From NCBI RefSeq assembly GCF_008364685.1, contig NZ_VTTL01000011.1, forward strand, positions 62,001 through 126,000: a stretch of DNA of 64,000 nucleotides. The letters run 5' to 3'. Both the position numbers and the translations under genes were made by a program. Source of the stretch: Xanthobacter oligotrophicus (GTDB taxonomy: Bacteria; Pseudomonadota; Alphaproteobacteria; Rhizobiales; Xanthobacteraceae). Below the pieces are notes generated by a model. That model worked only from the letters and a program-made list of their open reading frames with translations, had not been told where the DNA came from and did no database searches. Of the stretch, positions 38,869 through 47,349 are shown one piece after another (positions within the stretch are counted from its first letter, which is position 1; each line of letters begins with the position of its first letter).

Positions 38869-39600
38869 TCAGCCGGGCGCCGTGCTCCGGCGCCAGGATG
38901 AAACAAAAGCCGCGCGCGCATCGGAAAGGCCGAGCCCGCGCGGCTCAAGCACCCGCGTCAGCAGAAAGTGCCCGGTGAGGCGCAGCGCGTCCTCCACGTC
39001 CCCCGGCACGGGCGGGGCGCCGCCGTCCAGCAGAAAGCCGGGCAGGGCGAAGAGCCGGTCCGCATAGGGCGCGCCCGCCTCCCCGCAGACCGCCCGCCCG
39101 CTTTTCGGCGAGACATAGACCAGGTCCTCCCGGCGCCCCGTCGCGGCGCAGGTTTCCAGTTCGAGACCGAAGCCCAGTTCCGCCAGCAGTGCCAGTTCGA
39201 AGCGGGCAAGCAGCCGGCCGGCCGACTCGCGGTCCTCGAAGGCGTCGAGGATGGCGCCGAGGGTGAGGAACAGGCCCTCGTGCGGATCGCGCTCCGGCAA
39301 CAGGTGCAGCATCTGCGCCATGTGGGTGAAGCCAAAGGCGGCGTGCGGCGCGCGCATGAGAACCTCGGTGCGCACCACCGCGGGCTCCAGCGCATAATTG
39401 CCCATGTGCTCGTCGAGGCGCGCCCGCCAGGTGGCGCTCACCGTGTTGCCGGGCTGGAGCAGGGGCGCCTGCCGCCGCGAGGCCCCGCCCCGCACCATGC
39501 CGAGGTGTCGCCCGCGCAGGCGGGTCAGCAATTCCACGATGGCATTGCCCTCGCCGTGCCGTCGCACCCCCAGCACGATGCCCTCGTCGGTCCATTCCAC
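38869..39600 (-). CDS. recO: DNA repair protein RecO
   Basis: Recombination mediator that loads RecA at gaps with RecR; 243 aa. The OB-fold N-terminus is [17 protein letters not shown], and the helical C-terminal part contains [27 protein letters not shown] start at the GTG at 39600, where homologues begin, with AGG upstream; the frame is open to 39720 without family resemblance. It usually follows era but here is on the opposite strand beyond parC and the clc gene. Confidence 0.93.
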   Translation of the reverse strand: MEWTDEGIVLGVRRHGEGNAIVELLTRLRGRHLGMVRGGASRRQAPLLQPGNTVSATWRARLDEHMGNYALEPAVVRTEVLMRAPHAAFGFTHMAQMLHLLPERDPHEGLFLTLGAILDAFEDRESAGRLLARFELALLAELGFGLELETCAATGRREDLVYVSPKSGRAVCGEAGAPYADRLFALPGFLLDGGAPPVPGDVEDALRLTGHFLLTRVLEPRGLGLSDARAAFVSSWRRSTAPG

Positions 39601-39773
39601 GGCGCTGCCTGTCCGGCTCTGAAACGTTGAGAAAAGCGATAGCGTGCGCGCGGCCTGCCATGCGGGCCGACGGGCGCAGGCGCTTGCGGGCAATGAACGC
39701 CCTCCGGCGCGAAGACGCAACAGGGTGCTCTCGCCTTAAGACGACGGAAACCCGAAGCGGCGAGGATGCGGCC

Positions 39774-40088
39774 ATGCAAAGCCGCTCGCGCCTTCAATCC
39801 ATCCTCGCCACGCTCGCCCTCCATCTGGGAGCGGCGGCGCTCATCGGCTATTTCGCCTACCACGCCTACAATGGCGACCATGGGCTCGTGGCCAAGCGCA
39901 ATTACGAGCAGGAGATGAAGGCCCTGGAGTCCGAGCTTGCCGGGCTCAAGGCTCAGCGCCGGGCGATGGAGAACAAGGTGTCCCTGCTCGCCCCCAACCA
40001 GCTCGATCCGGACATGCTGGACGAGGAGGCGCGGCGTCAATTGAACTTCATAAATGGCAAGGATCTGGTGCTGCTTCGCAGCAAATGA
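39774..40088 (+). CDS. Septum formation initiator (FtsB/DivIC-like) protein
   Basis: A 104-aa bitopic membrane protein: short basic N-terminus, one helix (ILATLALHLGAAALIGYFAYHAY) and a periplasmic coiled coil (NYEQEMKALESELAGLKAQRRAMENKV) ending in a conserved DMLDEEARRQLNF segment. This is the FtsB/DivIC layout; in alphaproteobacteria the gene is commonly upstream of pdhA, as here. GAGG precedes the ATG by about 8 nt. Role: link in the FtsQLB divisome subcomplex, inferred from family and context. Confidence 0.88.
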   Translation: MQSRSRLQSILATLALHLGAAALIGYFAYHAYNGDHGLVAKRNYEQEMKALESELAGLKAQRRAMENKVSLLAPNQLDPDMLDEEARRQLNFINGKDLVLLRSK

Positions 40089-40132
40089 ACTTTATTTCAG
40101 TTCATGAGTTAAATGAACCATTTTCAAGTTCA
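40086..40132. promoter_or_regulatory. Array of four phased TGAAC/GTTCA half-sites upstream of pdhA
   Basis: TGAAC at 40086, GTTCA at 40100, TGAAC at 40114 and GTTCA at 40128 alternate in orientation with start-to-start spacing of exactly 14 bp each time. Adjacent pairs make inverted repeats with 9-bp AT-rich centres (for example TGAACTTTATTTCAGTTCA). The tract is strikingly AT-rich for this genome and lies about 120 nt before the pdhA start. A dimeric regulator binding co-operatively is the simplest reading; no regulator is identified. Confidence 0.7.
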
Positions 40133-40152
40133 TTGCAGCAAAATCAAGAGTT

Positions 40153-40166
40153 TGCAACGTGTTGCA
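40153..40166. promoter_or_regulatory. TGCAACGTGTTGCA palindrome upstream of pdhA
   Basis: Inverted repeat TGCAA-CGTG-TTGCA, about 85 nt before the pdhA start and downstream of the half-site array. Further TTGCA copies lie nearby at about 40133. The form is that of a LacI/GalR-type operator, but no such regulator is in the window. Confidence 0.5.
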
Positions 40167-40249
40167 GCGCACAAAGGAAAAATTGGCGCTTTGAGGGCAC
40201 GGGGAGCTGAGTTAGGAAGGCGCAGTTCCAGCGCTTCCTGAGGATGCCG

Positions 40250-41257
40250 ATGGCCAAAAAGCCTACTGCCCGTGTCGCCGATGCTTCGGCCCCGGCCCCC
40301 TTCACAAAAGACCAGGACCTTCTCGCCTATCGCGAGATGCTGCTCATCCGCCGCTTCGAGGAGAAGGCCGGCCAGATGTACGGCATGGGCCTCATTGGCG
40401 GCTTCTGCCATCTCTACATCGGCCAGGAGGCCGTGGTGGTGGGCATGCAGATGGCCATGAAGCCGGGTGACCAGGTCATCACCGGCTATCGCGATCACGG
40501 CCACATGCTGTCCACCGGCATGGCCGCCCGCGGCGTCATGGCCGAGCTGACCGGCCGCCGCGGCGGCCTGTCCAAGGGCAAGGGCGGCTCGATGCATATG
40601 TTCAGCATCGAGAAGCAGTTCTTCGGCGGCCACGGCATCGTCGGCGCCCAGGTCTCGCTCGGCACCGGCCTCGCCTTCGCCGATCGCTACCGCAATAATG
40701 GTGCGGTCTCGGTCACCTATTTCGGCGACGGCGCGGCCAACCAGGGCCAGGTCTACGAGAGCTTCAACATGGCCGAGCTATGGAAGCTCCCGGTCGTGTA
40801 CGTGATCGAGAACAACAAGTACGCCATGGGCACCTCGGTGTCCCGCGCCTCGGCCCAGCAGGATTTCTCCAAGCGGGGCACCTCCTTCAACATCCCCGGC
40901 GAGCAGGTGGATGGCATGGATGTGCAGGCGGTGAAGGCTGCCAGCGAGCGGGCGCTCGCCTTCGCCCGCGAGGGCAACGGCCCCTACATCCTGGAAATGC
41001 AGACCTACCGCTATCGCGGTCACTCCATGTCGGACCCGGCCAAGTACCGGTCCAAGGAGGAGGTCCAGAAGATGCGCACCGAGCACGACCCCATCGAGCA
41101 GGTCCGCAACCGTCTCCTCGAAACCCACGGGGCGACCGAGGACGAGCTGAAGAAGTTCGATGCCGAGGTCCGCGAGATCGTGAACGAGGCGGCGGACTTC
41201 GCCACCAACGATCCCGAGCCCGACGTGTCGGAGCTGTACACGGACATCCTGCGCTGA
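40250..41257 (+). CDS. pdhA: Pyruvate dehydrogenase E1 component, alpha subunit
   Basis: First enzyme of the pyruvate dehydrogenase complex, joining with PdhB to decarboxylate pyruvate on thiamine diphosphate. 335 aa. The thiamine-diphosphate/Mg motif is GDGAANQGQVYESFNMA to ENNKYAMGT (about residues 159-190); the phosphorylation-loop counterpart YRYRGHSMSDPAKYRSKEE is present. The start is taken as the ATG at 40250, with GAGG six nt upstream; 40244 adds two residues. The operon continues through a small membrane protein gene to pdhB and pdhC. Confidence 0.97.
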   Translation: MAKKPTARVADASAPAPFTKDQDLLAYREMLLIRRFEEKAGQMYGMGLIGGFCHLYIGQEAVVVGMQMAMKPGDQVITGYRDHGHMLSTGMAARGVMAELTGRRGGLSKGKGGSMHMFSIEKQFFGGHGIVGAQVSLGTGLAFADRYRNNGAVSVTYFGDGAANQGQVYESFNMAELWKLPVVYVIENNKYAMGTSVSRASAQQDFSKRGTSFNIPGEQVDGMDVQAVKAASERALAFAREGNGPYILEMQTYRYRGHSMSDPAKYRSKEEVQKMRTEHDPIEQVRNRLLETHGATEDELKKFDAEVREIVNEAADFATNDPEPDVSELYTDILR

Positions 41258-41267
41258 GCGGCGGGCC

Positions 41268-41621
41268 GTGGCCGCGCTGTTCCATATCCTCGCCGGCCTC
41301 GCGCTCCTGGCGGCGTTGATTGCCTGGGCCGTCGCCGTGCGCGGCGGCCTGAAGGCCATCGCCGCCAACCGTGCGGCCGGGCAGGGGGGCGGCGCGGCAA
41401 GCTACGCCCTTCTCGCGCTCTGGCCCTTCGCCGTACAGCGGCGGGGCCGCGAGGCTGATATCGACGCGGTGCGGACCGGCAAGGCGGCCATCGCCTTCTT
41501 CGTGTCCGTGACCGTCGCGGTCGCCGCCATCTCCGCCTACACCAATCTCACCTACAAGCCCCCCGTGGCCCCGGCCGGCTCCTCGCCGGCCGCCCCCACG
41601 GGCGCGCCGAGCAAGAGCTGA
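41268..41621 (+). CDS. Small membrane protein inserted between pdhA and pdhB
   Basis: 117 aa from a GTG at 41268, with two membrane helices ([18 protein letters not shown] near the N-terminus, [20 protein letters not shown] in the second half) and a Pro/Ala/Ser-rich tail. I do not recognise it. Ten nt separate it from pdhA and five from pdhB, so it is co-transcribed with the complex and its coding frame shows normal GC3 bias. The ribosome-binding site is poor. Whether it contacts the pyruvate dehydrogenase complex is unknown. Confidence 0.65.
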   Translation: MAALFHILAGLALLAALIAWAVAVRGGLKAIAANRAAGQGGGAASYALLALWPFAVQRRGREADIDAVRTGKAAIAFFVSVTVAVAAISAYTNLTYKPPVAPAGSSPAAPTGAPSKS

Positions 41622-41626
41622 CAGCC

Positions 41627-42997
41627 ATGGCCATCGAAGTCCTCATGCCGGCCCTGTCTCCCACCATGGAGAAGGGCAGTCTCACCAAGTGGCTCAAGAA
41701 GGAAGGCGACACCGTCAAATCCGGTGACGTGCTTGCCGAGATCGAGACCGACAAGGCCACCATGGAGGTGGAGTCCATCGACGAAGGCATCCTCGGCCGC
41801 ATCCTCGTACCCGAGGGCGCCCAGGACGTGGCGGTGAACACCCCCATCGCCACCATCCTCGCCGACGGCGAAGATGCGAACGCCGCCCCGGCTCCCGCCC
41901 CCAAGGCGGCCGAGAGCGCCCCGGCCCCGGCCGCAGCGCCGGCCCCCGCGGCGCCGGCCGTGATCGCCCCGCAGGTGGTGGCCCAGCCCGATCCGGAAGT
42001 GCCCGCCGGCACCGAATTCGTCACCCAGACCGTGCGCGAGGCCCTGCGCGACGCCATGGCCGAGGAAATGCGCCGCGACGGCGATGTCTTCGTCATGGGC
42101 GAGGAAGTGGCCGAGTATCAGGGCGCCTACAAGATCACCCAGGGCCTGCTGCAGGAGTTCGGCGAGCGCCGCGTCATCGACACCCCCATCACCGAGCACG
42201 GCTTCGCCGGCGTCGGCGTGGGTGCGGCCATGGCGGGCCTGAAGCCGATCATCGAGTTCATGACCTTCAACTTCGCCATGCAGGCCATCGACCACATCAT
42301 CAACTCGGCGGCGAAGACCCTCTACATGTCGGGCGGGCAGATGCACTGCTCCGTCGTGTTCCGCGGCCCCAACGGCGCCGCCGCCCGCGTCGCCGCCCAG
42401 CACAGCCAGGACTACACCTCCTGGTATTCCAACGTGCCCGGCCTTCGGGTGATCGCGCCCTATACCGCGGCCGACGCCAAGGGGCTGCTGAAGGCCGCCA
42501 TCCGCGACCCCAACCCGGTCATCTTCCTTGAGAACGAGATCCTCTACGGCCAGTCCTTCGAGGTGCCGAAGCTGGATGATTTCGTGCTGCCCATCGGCAA
42601 GGCGCGCATCGCCCGCACCGGCAAGGACGTGACCCTGGTCTCCTTCTCCATCGGCATGACCTACGCGCTGAAGGCGGCGGACGAACTGGCCAAGCAGGGC
42701 ATCGAGGCGGAGGTCATCGACCTGCGCACCATCCGCCCCATGGACGTGGACACCATCATCGCCTCGGTGAAGAAGACCGGCCGCTGCGTGAGCGTGGAAG
42801 AGGGCTGGCCGCAGTCCGGCGTCGGCGCCGAGATCGTCGCCCAGCTCATGGACAAGGCCTTCGACTATCTCGACGCCCCGGTGCTGCGCGTCACCGGCAA
42901 GGACGTGCCCATGCCGTACGCCGCCAACCTCGAGAAGCTGGCCCTGCCGACGGTCGCCGATGTGATCGCGGCAGTCCACGCCGTGACCTATCGCTGA
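41627..42997 (+). CDS. pdhB: Pyruvate dehydrogenase E1 component, beta subunit, with N-terminal lipoyl domain
   Basis: 456 aa: a lipoyl domain (residues 1-80; lipoylated Lys K43 in [11 protein letters not shown]), an Ala/Pro-rich linker (about 85-125), then the E1-beta transketolase domain ([56 protein letters not shown]). A lipoyl domain on E1-beta is known in Rhizobiales and Xanthobacter relatives and is absent from E. coli. This lipoyl module is nearly identical at DNA level to that of pdhC. The lipoyl group is probably supplied via LipA, encoded 5 kb downstream. Confidence 0.97.
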   Translation: MAIEVLMPALSPTMEKGSLTKWLKKEGDTVKSGDVLAEIETDKATMEVESIDEGILGRILVPEGAQDVAVNTPIATILADGEDANAAPAPAPKAAESAPAPAAAPAPAAPAVIAPQVVAQPDPEVPAGTEFVTQTVREALRDAMAEEMRRDGDVFVMGEEVAEYQGAYKITQGLLQEFGERRVIDTPITEHGFAGVGVGAAMAGLKPIIEFMTFNFAMQAIDHIINSAAKTLYMSGGQMHCSVVFRGPNGAAARVAAQHSQDYTSWYSNVPGLRVIAPYTAADAKGLLKAAIRDPNPVIFLENEILYGQSFEVPKLDDFVLPIGKARIARTGKDVTLVSFSIGMTYALKAADELAKQGIEAEVIDLRTIRPMDVDTIIASVKKTGRCVSVEEGWPQSGVGAEIVAQLMDKAFDYLDAPVLRVTGKDVPMPYAANLEKLALPTVADVIAAVHAVTYR

Positions 42998-43009
42998 GGA
43001 GAGAGACCA

Positions 43010-44350
43010 ATGCCCATCGAGATCCTGATGCCGGCCCTCTCCCCCACCATGGAGAAGGGCAACCTCGCCAAGTGGCTCAAGAAGGAAGGCGATGCCGTCA
43101 AGTCCGGTGACGTGCTTGCCGAGATCGAGACCGACAAGGCCACCATGGAAGTCGAGTCCATCGACGAAGGCATCCTCGCCAAGATCCTGGTGCCGGAAGG
43201 CTCCCAGGACGTGCCGGTGAACCAGCTCATCGCCGTCCTCGCCGGCGAGGGCGAGGACGTCGCCGCCGCTGCCTCCGGTGCCGGCGGGGCCAAGCCAGCT
43301 GCAGCTCCCACCGCTGCAGCTTCCGCGCCTGCCGCTGCAGCGCCCGCCGCTGCGGCTCCGGCGCCTGCCGCCGCTCCCGCCGCCAACGGCCAGGGCGGAC
43401 GCGTGTTCGCCTCGCCGCTCGCGCGCCGGATCGCCAAGGACAAGGGCATCGCCCTTGCCGCCCTCGCCGGCTCCGGCCCGCACGGCCGCATCGTCGCCCG
43501 CGACCTGGAAGGCGCCAAACCCGGTGCCAAGCCCGCCGCAGCGCCCGCCGCTGCCGCCGCTCCCGCTCCCGCCGCTGCGCCCGCCCCCAAGGCGGCTGTC
43601 GCCAGCGCGCCCGGCGCCGAGCAGGTCAAGGCCATGTTCGAGGCCGGCAGCTACGAGGAAGTGCAGCTCGACGGCATGCGCAAGACCATCGCGCGCCGCC
43701 TGGTCGAGAGCGAGCAGGTGACCCCCACCTTCTTCCTCACCGTGGACTGCGACCTCGACGACCTCATGTCCCTGCGCGAGCAGGTGAATGCCAACGCGGG
43801 CAAGGACAAGGACGGCAAGCCGACCTATCGCGTCTCGGTCAACGACTTCATCATCAAGGCCATGGCGCTGGCGCTCCAGAAGGTGCCCGCCGCCAATGCG
43901 GTGTGGGCCGAGGACCGCATCCTGCGCATGAAGCACTCGGACGTGGGCGTGGCGGTGGCCATCGACGGCGGCCTTTATGCCCCCATCGTGAAGAAGGCGG
44001 AGCAGAAGACCCTCTCCACCATCTCCAACGAGATGCGCGACCTCGCCGGCCGCGCCCGTACCAAGAAGCTGAAGCCGGACGAATATTCCGGCGGCTCCAC
44101 CTCGGTGTCGAACCTCGGCATGATGGGGATCCGCAACTTCACCGCCATCATCAACGCGCCGCAGTCCTCCATCCTCGCGGTGGGCACTTCGGAGCAGCGC
44201 GCCGTGGTCCGCAATGGCGAGATCAAGGCCGTGATGCAGATGACCGTCACCATGACCTGCGACCACCGGGTGATGGATGGTGCGCTCGGCGCCGAGCTGC
44301 TCAGCGCGTTCAAGGGCTTCATCGAGAAGCCCATGAGCATGCTGGTGTGA
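43010..44350 (+). CDS. pdhC: Dihydrolipoamide acetyltransferase (E2)
   Basis: Core enzyme of the complex, passing acetyl from lipoamide to CoA. 446 aa: lipoyl domain (1-80; K43), flexible Ala/Pro linker, peripheral subunit-binding domain ([20 protein letters not shown], about 133-168), second linker, and the catalytic acetyltransferase domain (about 215-446) with H419 and D423 in DHRVMDG. The chain ends MLV at a stop at 44348; the same four-codon end is repeated three more times downstream. Twelve nt separate it from pdhB. Confidence 0.97.
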   Translation: MPIEILMPALSPTMEKGNLAKWLKKEGDAVKSGDVLAEIETDKATMEVESIDEGILAKILVPEGSQDVPVNQLIAVLAGEGEDVAAAASGAGGAKPAAAPTAAASAPAAAAPAAAAPAPAAAPAANGQGGRVFASPLARRIAKDKGIALAALAGSGPHGRIVARDLEGAKPGAKPAAAPAAAAAPAPAAAPAPKAAVASAPGAEQVKAMFEAGSYEEVQLDGMRKTIARRLVESEQVTPTFFLTVDCDLDDLMSLREQVNANAGKDKDGKPTYRVSVNDFIIKAMALALQKVPAANAVWAEDRILRMKHSDVGVAVAIDGGLYAPIVKKAEQKTLSTISNEMRDLAGRARTKKLKPDEYSGGSTSVSNLGMMGIRNFTAIINAPQSSILAVGTSEQRAVVRNGEIKAVMQMTVTMTCDHRVMDGALGAELLSAFKGFIEKPMSMLV

Positions 44351-44396
44351 TGCATGCTGGTGTGATGCATGCTGGTGTGATGCATGCTGGTGTGAG
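44337..44396 (+). repeat. Four tandem 15-bp repeats across the pdhC stop codon
   Basis: GCATGCTGGTGTGAT occurs at 44337-44351, 44352-44366 and 44367-44381, and once more with a single change at 44382-44396; a decayed fifth unit (CGTGCCGGCGTGAGG) follows. The unit is a multiple of three, so every copy encodes Met-Leu-Val-stop in the pdhC frame. The first copy supplies the real end of pdhC. Confidence 0.9.
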
Positions 44397-44511
44397 CGTG
44401 CCGGCGTGAGGCTCGCCCCGGGGCTGCGGCAGATCAAATCCTGCCGCGGCCACCCGGTGTAGCTGCGGGGCAACGGTGTTTTCCGCCGTTGTACCAAGGA
44501 AGGTTGAGATC

Positions 44512-44748
44512 ATGAGCCACACGCCCCACGAGCTTGCCGCCGACTTCCCCGACCACGCCGAGAAGATCCAGGCGCTCAAGCTGTCCGACGCCCATTTCGC
44601 CAAGCTCAGCGAGGCTTATCACGAGGTGAACCGCCAGGTGCATCGCGCCGAGACCGACGTGGAGCCTACCGGCGACGCCGAGATCGAGGCCCTGCGCCGC
44701 GAGCGCGTGCGGCTCAAGGACGAACTCTTCGCCCTCCTGTCCAAGTGA
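44512..44748 (+). CDS. YdcH/DUF465 family small protein
   Basis: 78-aa all-helical protein (FPDHAEKIQALKLSDAHFAKL then YHEVNRQVHRAETDVEPTGD then LRRERVRLKDELFALLSK) matching the DUF465 family of short coiled coils, function unknown. AAGGAAGG lies about 8 nt before the ATG at 44512. It sits in the PDH operon context between pdhC and lpdA. A strong inverted repeat follows. Confidence 0.87.
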   Translation: MSHTPHELAADFPDHAEKIQALKLSDAHFAKLSEAYHEVNRQVHRAETDVEPTGDAEIEALRRERVRLKDELFALLSK

Positions 44749-44771
44749 CCGGACTGGCGTGACAAAAATCG

Positions 44772-44796
44772 GAGCGCCTTGTCACGAGGCGCTCCG
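44772..44796. terminator. Hairpin after the YdcH-like gene, with U-run orientation on the minus strand
   Basis: GGAGCGCCT-TGTCACG-AGGCGCTCC, a perfect 9-bp stem. On the plus strand no U run follows, but on the minus strand it is followed by GATTTTTG (44769-44762). It may therefore end plus-strand transcripts only weakly and act mainly against antisense transcripts. A second small stem (GGCTCC with GGAGCC) lies just downstream. Confidence 0.5.
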
Positions 44797-44889
44797 CACG
44801 GCCGGCTCCAACCGGGAGCCGTGGAAAAGGACCCGCCCGGCGCCGGCCGAAGACCGGGGCCGATGCCATCATGGAGACGGGCAAGCCTG

Positions 44890-45531
44890 ATGAAGCTCTA
44901 CCTCGCCGGCCCCGAAGTGTTCCTCGACGACGCGCGCGAGATCGGCCGGCGCAAGGTGGAGCTGTGCACCCGCTTCGGCTTTACCGGACTTTATCCGCTG
45001 GATGGCGACCCGCTGCTGGATGCGGCGGCGGGGGCCGCAAGCCGCGCCATCTTCGCCGCCAATCTGGCCCTCATGCGCTCCGCCGACGCGCTGGTCGCCA
45101 ATCTCACGCCGTTCCGCGGCATCAGCGCCGATCCGGGCACCGCGTTCGAGGTGGGCTTCGCCTTCGCGTTGGGCAAGCCGGTGGCGGCCTATTCCAACCT
45201 GCCGGGTGAGCTGAAGCACCGCGCCCATTCCACCATCGGCCGCGCCGGCGGCGAGGGTAGTGCCCCCACGCTCCTGGCCGATGGCCTGCACGTGGAGGAC
45301 TTCGGCCATTTCGACAATCTCATGCTGGCGGAAGCGCTCGCCGCCTCCCGGCTGCCGGTGATCCAGGCGCCGGCGCCGGCCGCCGACCCGTTCCGCGATC
45401 TCACCCAGTTCGAGCAGGCGCTCGCCCTCATGGCCGAGGCCCGGTCCGCCGGCCGCCTCGGCACGACCGCATCCCCTTCCCATCCAGAACCCGCCGGACA
45501 GGCGCACGGCGAGGAGACCTTCCATGGCTGA
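44890..45531 (+). CDS. Nucleoside 2-deoxyribosyltransferase family protein
   Basis: 213 aa with the PF05014 pattern: KLYLAGPEVFLDDA at the start, ALMRSADALVANLTPFRG, and the active-site region DPGTAFEVGFAFALGKPV with the nucleophile-type Glu. Family members transfer deoxyribose between bases or hydrolyse nucleotide N-glycosidic bonds. The C-terminal ~30 residues look disordered. Its 3' end overlaps the lpdA start by eight bases. In related genomes the gene is commonly found in this place, between pdh genes and lpdA, for no known reason. Confidence 0.85.
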   Translation: MKLYLAGPEVFLDDAREIGRRKVELCTRFGFTGLYPLDGDPLLDAAAGAASRAIFAANLALMRSADALVANLTPFRGISADPGTAFEVGFAFALGKPVAAYSNLPGELKHRAHSTIGRAGGEGSAPTLLADGLHVEDFGHFDNLMLAEALAASRLPVIQAPAPAADPFRDLTQFEQALALMAEARSAGRLGTTASPSHPEPAGQAHGEETFHG

Positions 45532-46939
45532 CACTTACGACATCATCGTCATCGGCGGCGGGCCCGGCGGCTACGTGGCCGCCATCCGCGCCGCCCAGCT
45601 CGGCTTCAAGGTGGCCGTGGTGGAGAAGAGCCATCTCGGCGGCATCTGCCTGAACTGGGGCTGTATCCCCACCAAGGCGCTGCTGCGCTCGGCCGAGATC
45701 TACCACTACATGGAGCACGCCAAGGACTATGGCCTCTCCGCCGAGAAGATCGGCTTCGATGCGGCTGCCGTGGTGAAGCGCTCGCGCGGGGTCTCGGCCC
45801 AGCTGGCCGGCGGCGTGGCCTTCCTGCTCAACAAGAACAAGGTGGACGTGATCTGGGGCAAGGCGACCTTCACCGCCCCCGGCAAGATCAAGGTGGAAGC
45901 CGCCCAGAATCCGCCCAAGGGCGCCAAGGGCGGCGGCGACTACGCCGCCAAGCACATCATCGTCGCCACCGGCGCCCGTCCGCGCGCGCTGCCCGGCCTT
46001 GAGCCCGACAAGAAGCTGATCTGGACCTATTTCGACGCCATGGTGCCGGAAAAGATGCCCAAGAGCCTGCTGGTCATGGGCTCGGGCGCCATCGGCATCG
46101 AGTTCGCCTCCTTCTATCGCACCATGGGCACCGAGGTGACCGTGGTAGAGGTGCTGCCGCAGATCCTCCCCGTGGAGGACGAGGAGATCGCCGCCGTCGC
46201 CCGCAAGCGCTTCGAGAAGCTGGGCATGAAGATCCTGTCCGGAGCGAAGGTGACCGGCGTCACCAAGCATGCCGACAGCATCACCGCCCATGTGGAGGAT
46301 TCCAAGGGCGCCAAGCACGACATCACGGTGGAGCGCATGATCTCCGCCGTGGGCGTGGTGGGCAACGTGGAAGGCCTCGGCCTTGAGGCGATCGGCGTGA
46401 AGATCGAGCGCGGCTGCGTGGTCATCGACGGCTATGGCCGCACCAACGTGCCCGGCGTCTATGCCATCGGCGACATCGCCGGCCCGCCCATGCTGGCCCA
46501 CAAGGCGGAGCACGAGGGCGTGATCTGCGTGGAAACCATCAAGGGCCTCCACACCCACCCCATGGACAAGAACAAGATCCCCGGCTGCACCTATTGCACG
46601 CCGCAGATCGCCTCCGTGGGCCTCACCGAGAAGAAGGCCAAGGAAGCCGGCCGCGAGATCAAGGTGGGTCGCTTCTCCTTCATCGGCAACGGCAAGGCCA
46701 TCGCGCTGGGCGAGCCGGACGGCCTGGTGAAGACCATCTTCGACGCCAAGACCGGCGAACTGCTGGGCGCCCACATGGTGGGCGCGGAAGTGACCGAGCT
46801 GATCCAGGGCTTCGTGGTGGCCATGAATCTCGAGACCACCGAGGAAGACCTGATCCACACTGTATTCCCGCACCCGACCCTGTCGGAGATGATGCACGAG
46901 AGCGTCATGTCCGCTTATGGGCGCGCCATCCACTCCTGA
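45524..46939 (+). CDS. lpdA: Dihydrolipoamide dehydrogenase (E3)
   Basis: 471-aa flavoprotein that reoxidises dihydrolipoamide with NAD+. FAD motif VIGGGPGGYVAAIRAAQLG (residues 8-26), redox pair C42/C47 in GGICLNWGCIPTKALL, NAD motif VMGSGAIGIEFASFYRTMG, and the catalytic base H450 in HPTLSE. It is the E3 of the PDH complex by position. It contains a short insertion (QNPPKGAKGGGDYAAKH) near residue 125, seen in related alphaproteobacterial enzymes. A strong hairpin follows the stop. Confidence 0.97.
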   Translation: MADTYDIIVIGGGPGGYVAAIRAAQLGFKVAVVEKSHLGGICLNWGCIPTKALLRSAEIYHYMEHAKDYGLSAEKIGFDAAAVVKRSRGVSAQLAGGVAFLLNKNKVDVIWGKATFTAPGKIKVEAAQNPPKGAKGGGDYAAKHIIVATGARPRALPGLEPDKKLIWTYFDAMVPEKMPKSLLVMGSGAIGIEFASFYRTMGTEVTVVEVLPQILPVEDEEIAAVARKRFEKLGMKILSGAKVTGVTKHADSITAHVEDSKGAKHDITVERMISAVGVVGNVEGLGLEAIGVKIERGCVVIDGYGRTNVPGVYAIGDIAGPPMLAHKAEHEGVICVETIKGLHTHPMDKNKIPGCTYCTPQIASVGLTEKKAKEAGREIKVGRFSFIGNGKAIALGEPDGLVKTIFDAKTGELLGAHMVGAEVTELIQGFVVAMNLETTEEDLIHTVFPHPTLSEMMHESVMSAYGRAIHS

Positions 46940-46949
46940 GCAGGGCGAC

Positions 46950-46977
46950 GAGGCGCGGGACTTTGCTCCCGCGCCTC
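46950..46977 (+). terminator. Terminator-like hairpin after lpdA
   Basis: GAGGCGCGGGA-CTTTGC-TCCCGCGCCTC, a perfect 11-bp stem with a 6-nt loop eleven nt after the lpdA stop. No U run follows, so termination may need Rho or the hairpin may protect the 3' end. Confidence 0.55.
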
Positions 46978-47059
46978 TCGCCAAAGGGCCGTGGCGGCGG
47001 CATGATCCGCCACCACCCGCCGGCGGTCCTCGCCGGATAAAGGTGGCAAGGGGGCCGCA

Positions 47060-47338
47060 ATGAACAACGAGACCTATGCGTTTCTGAGCCAGCCCGGCGT
47101 CGGCTTCTTCTCGCTCATCATCATCGGCCTCATTGCGGGCTGGGTGGCCGAGCGGGTGACGGCGAGCAATCACGGCCTGCTGACGAACCTTCTCGTCGGC
47201 GTCGCCGGCGCCTTCATCGGCGACAAGCTGGCCGGGGTGCTCAACGTGCCGGTATTCGGCTTCTTCCGCACGCTGATCGCGGCCATCGTCGGTGCCATCC
47301 TGCTGCTGTGGATCTGGCGCGCGATCCGGTCGCGCTGA
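47060..47338 (+). CDS. GlsB/YeaQ/YmgE family membrane protein (first of a pair)
   Basis: 92 aa with three membrane helices: GFFSLIIIGLIAGWVAE, LLTNLLVGVAGAFIGDKLA and TLIAAIVGAILLLWIW. The Gly-rich GxxG pattern fits the transglycosylase-associated/GlsB family, linked to general stress in several bacteria. AAGGGGG precedes the ATG. It is paired with a shorter homologue 11 nt downstream, so the two are paralogues from a local duplication or hetero-oligomer partners. Confidence 0.88.
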   Translation: MNNETYAFLSQPGVGFFSLIIIGLIAGWVAERVTASNHGLLTNLLVGVAGAFIGDKLAGVLNVPVFGFFRTLIAAIVGAILLLWIWRAIRSR

Positions 47339-47349
47339 GGGAGGACGAC

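Noticed and set aside
36676-38901. Very long open frame on the plus strand opposite parC
   Set aside because: Antisense artefact of parC codon usage, with the typical His/Gly/Leu/Glu-rich composition.
44337-44396. Tandem repeats as a CRISPR array
   Set aside because: Units are 15 bp and directly adjacent, with no spacers and no cas genes.
41552-44497. 981-residue open frame on the minus strand over pdhB and pdhC
   Set aside because: Shadow of two well-identified genes; its His/Gly/Asp-rich low-complexity sequence matches no family.
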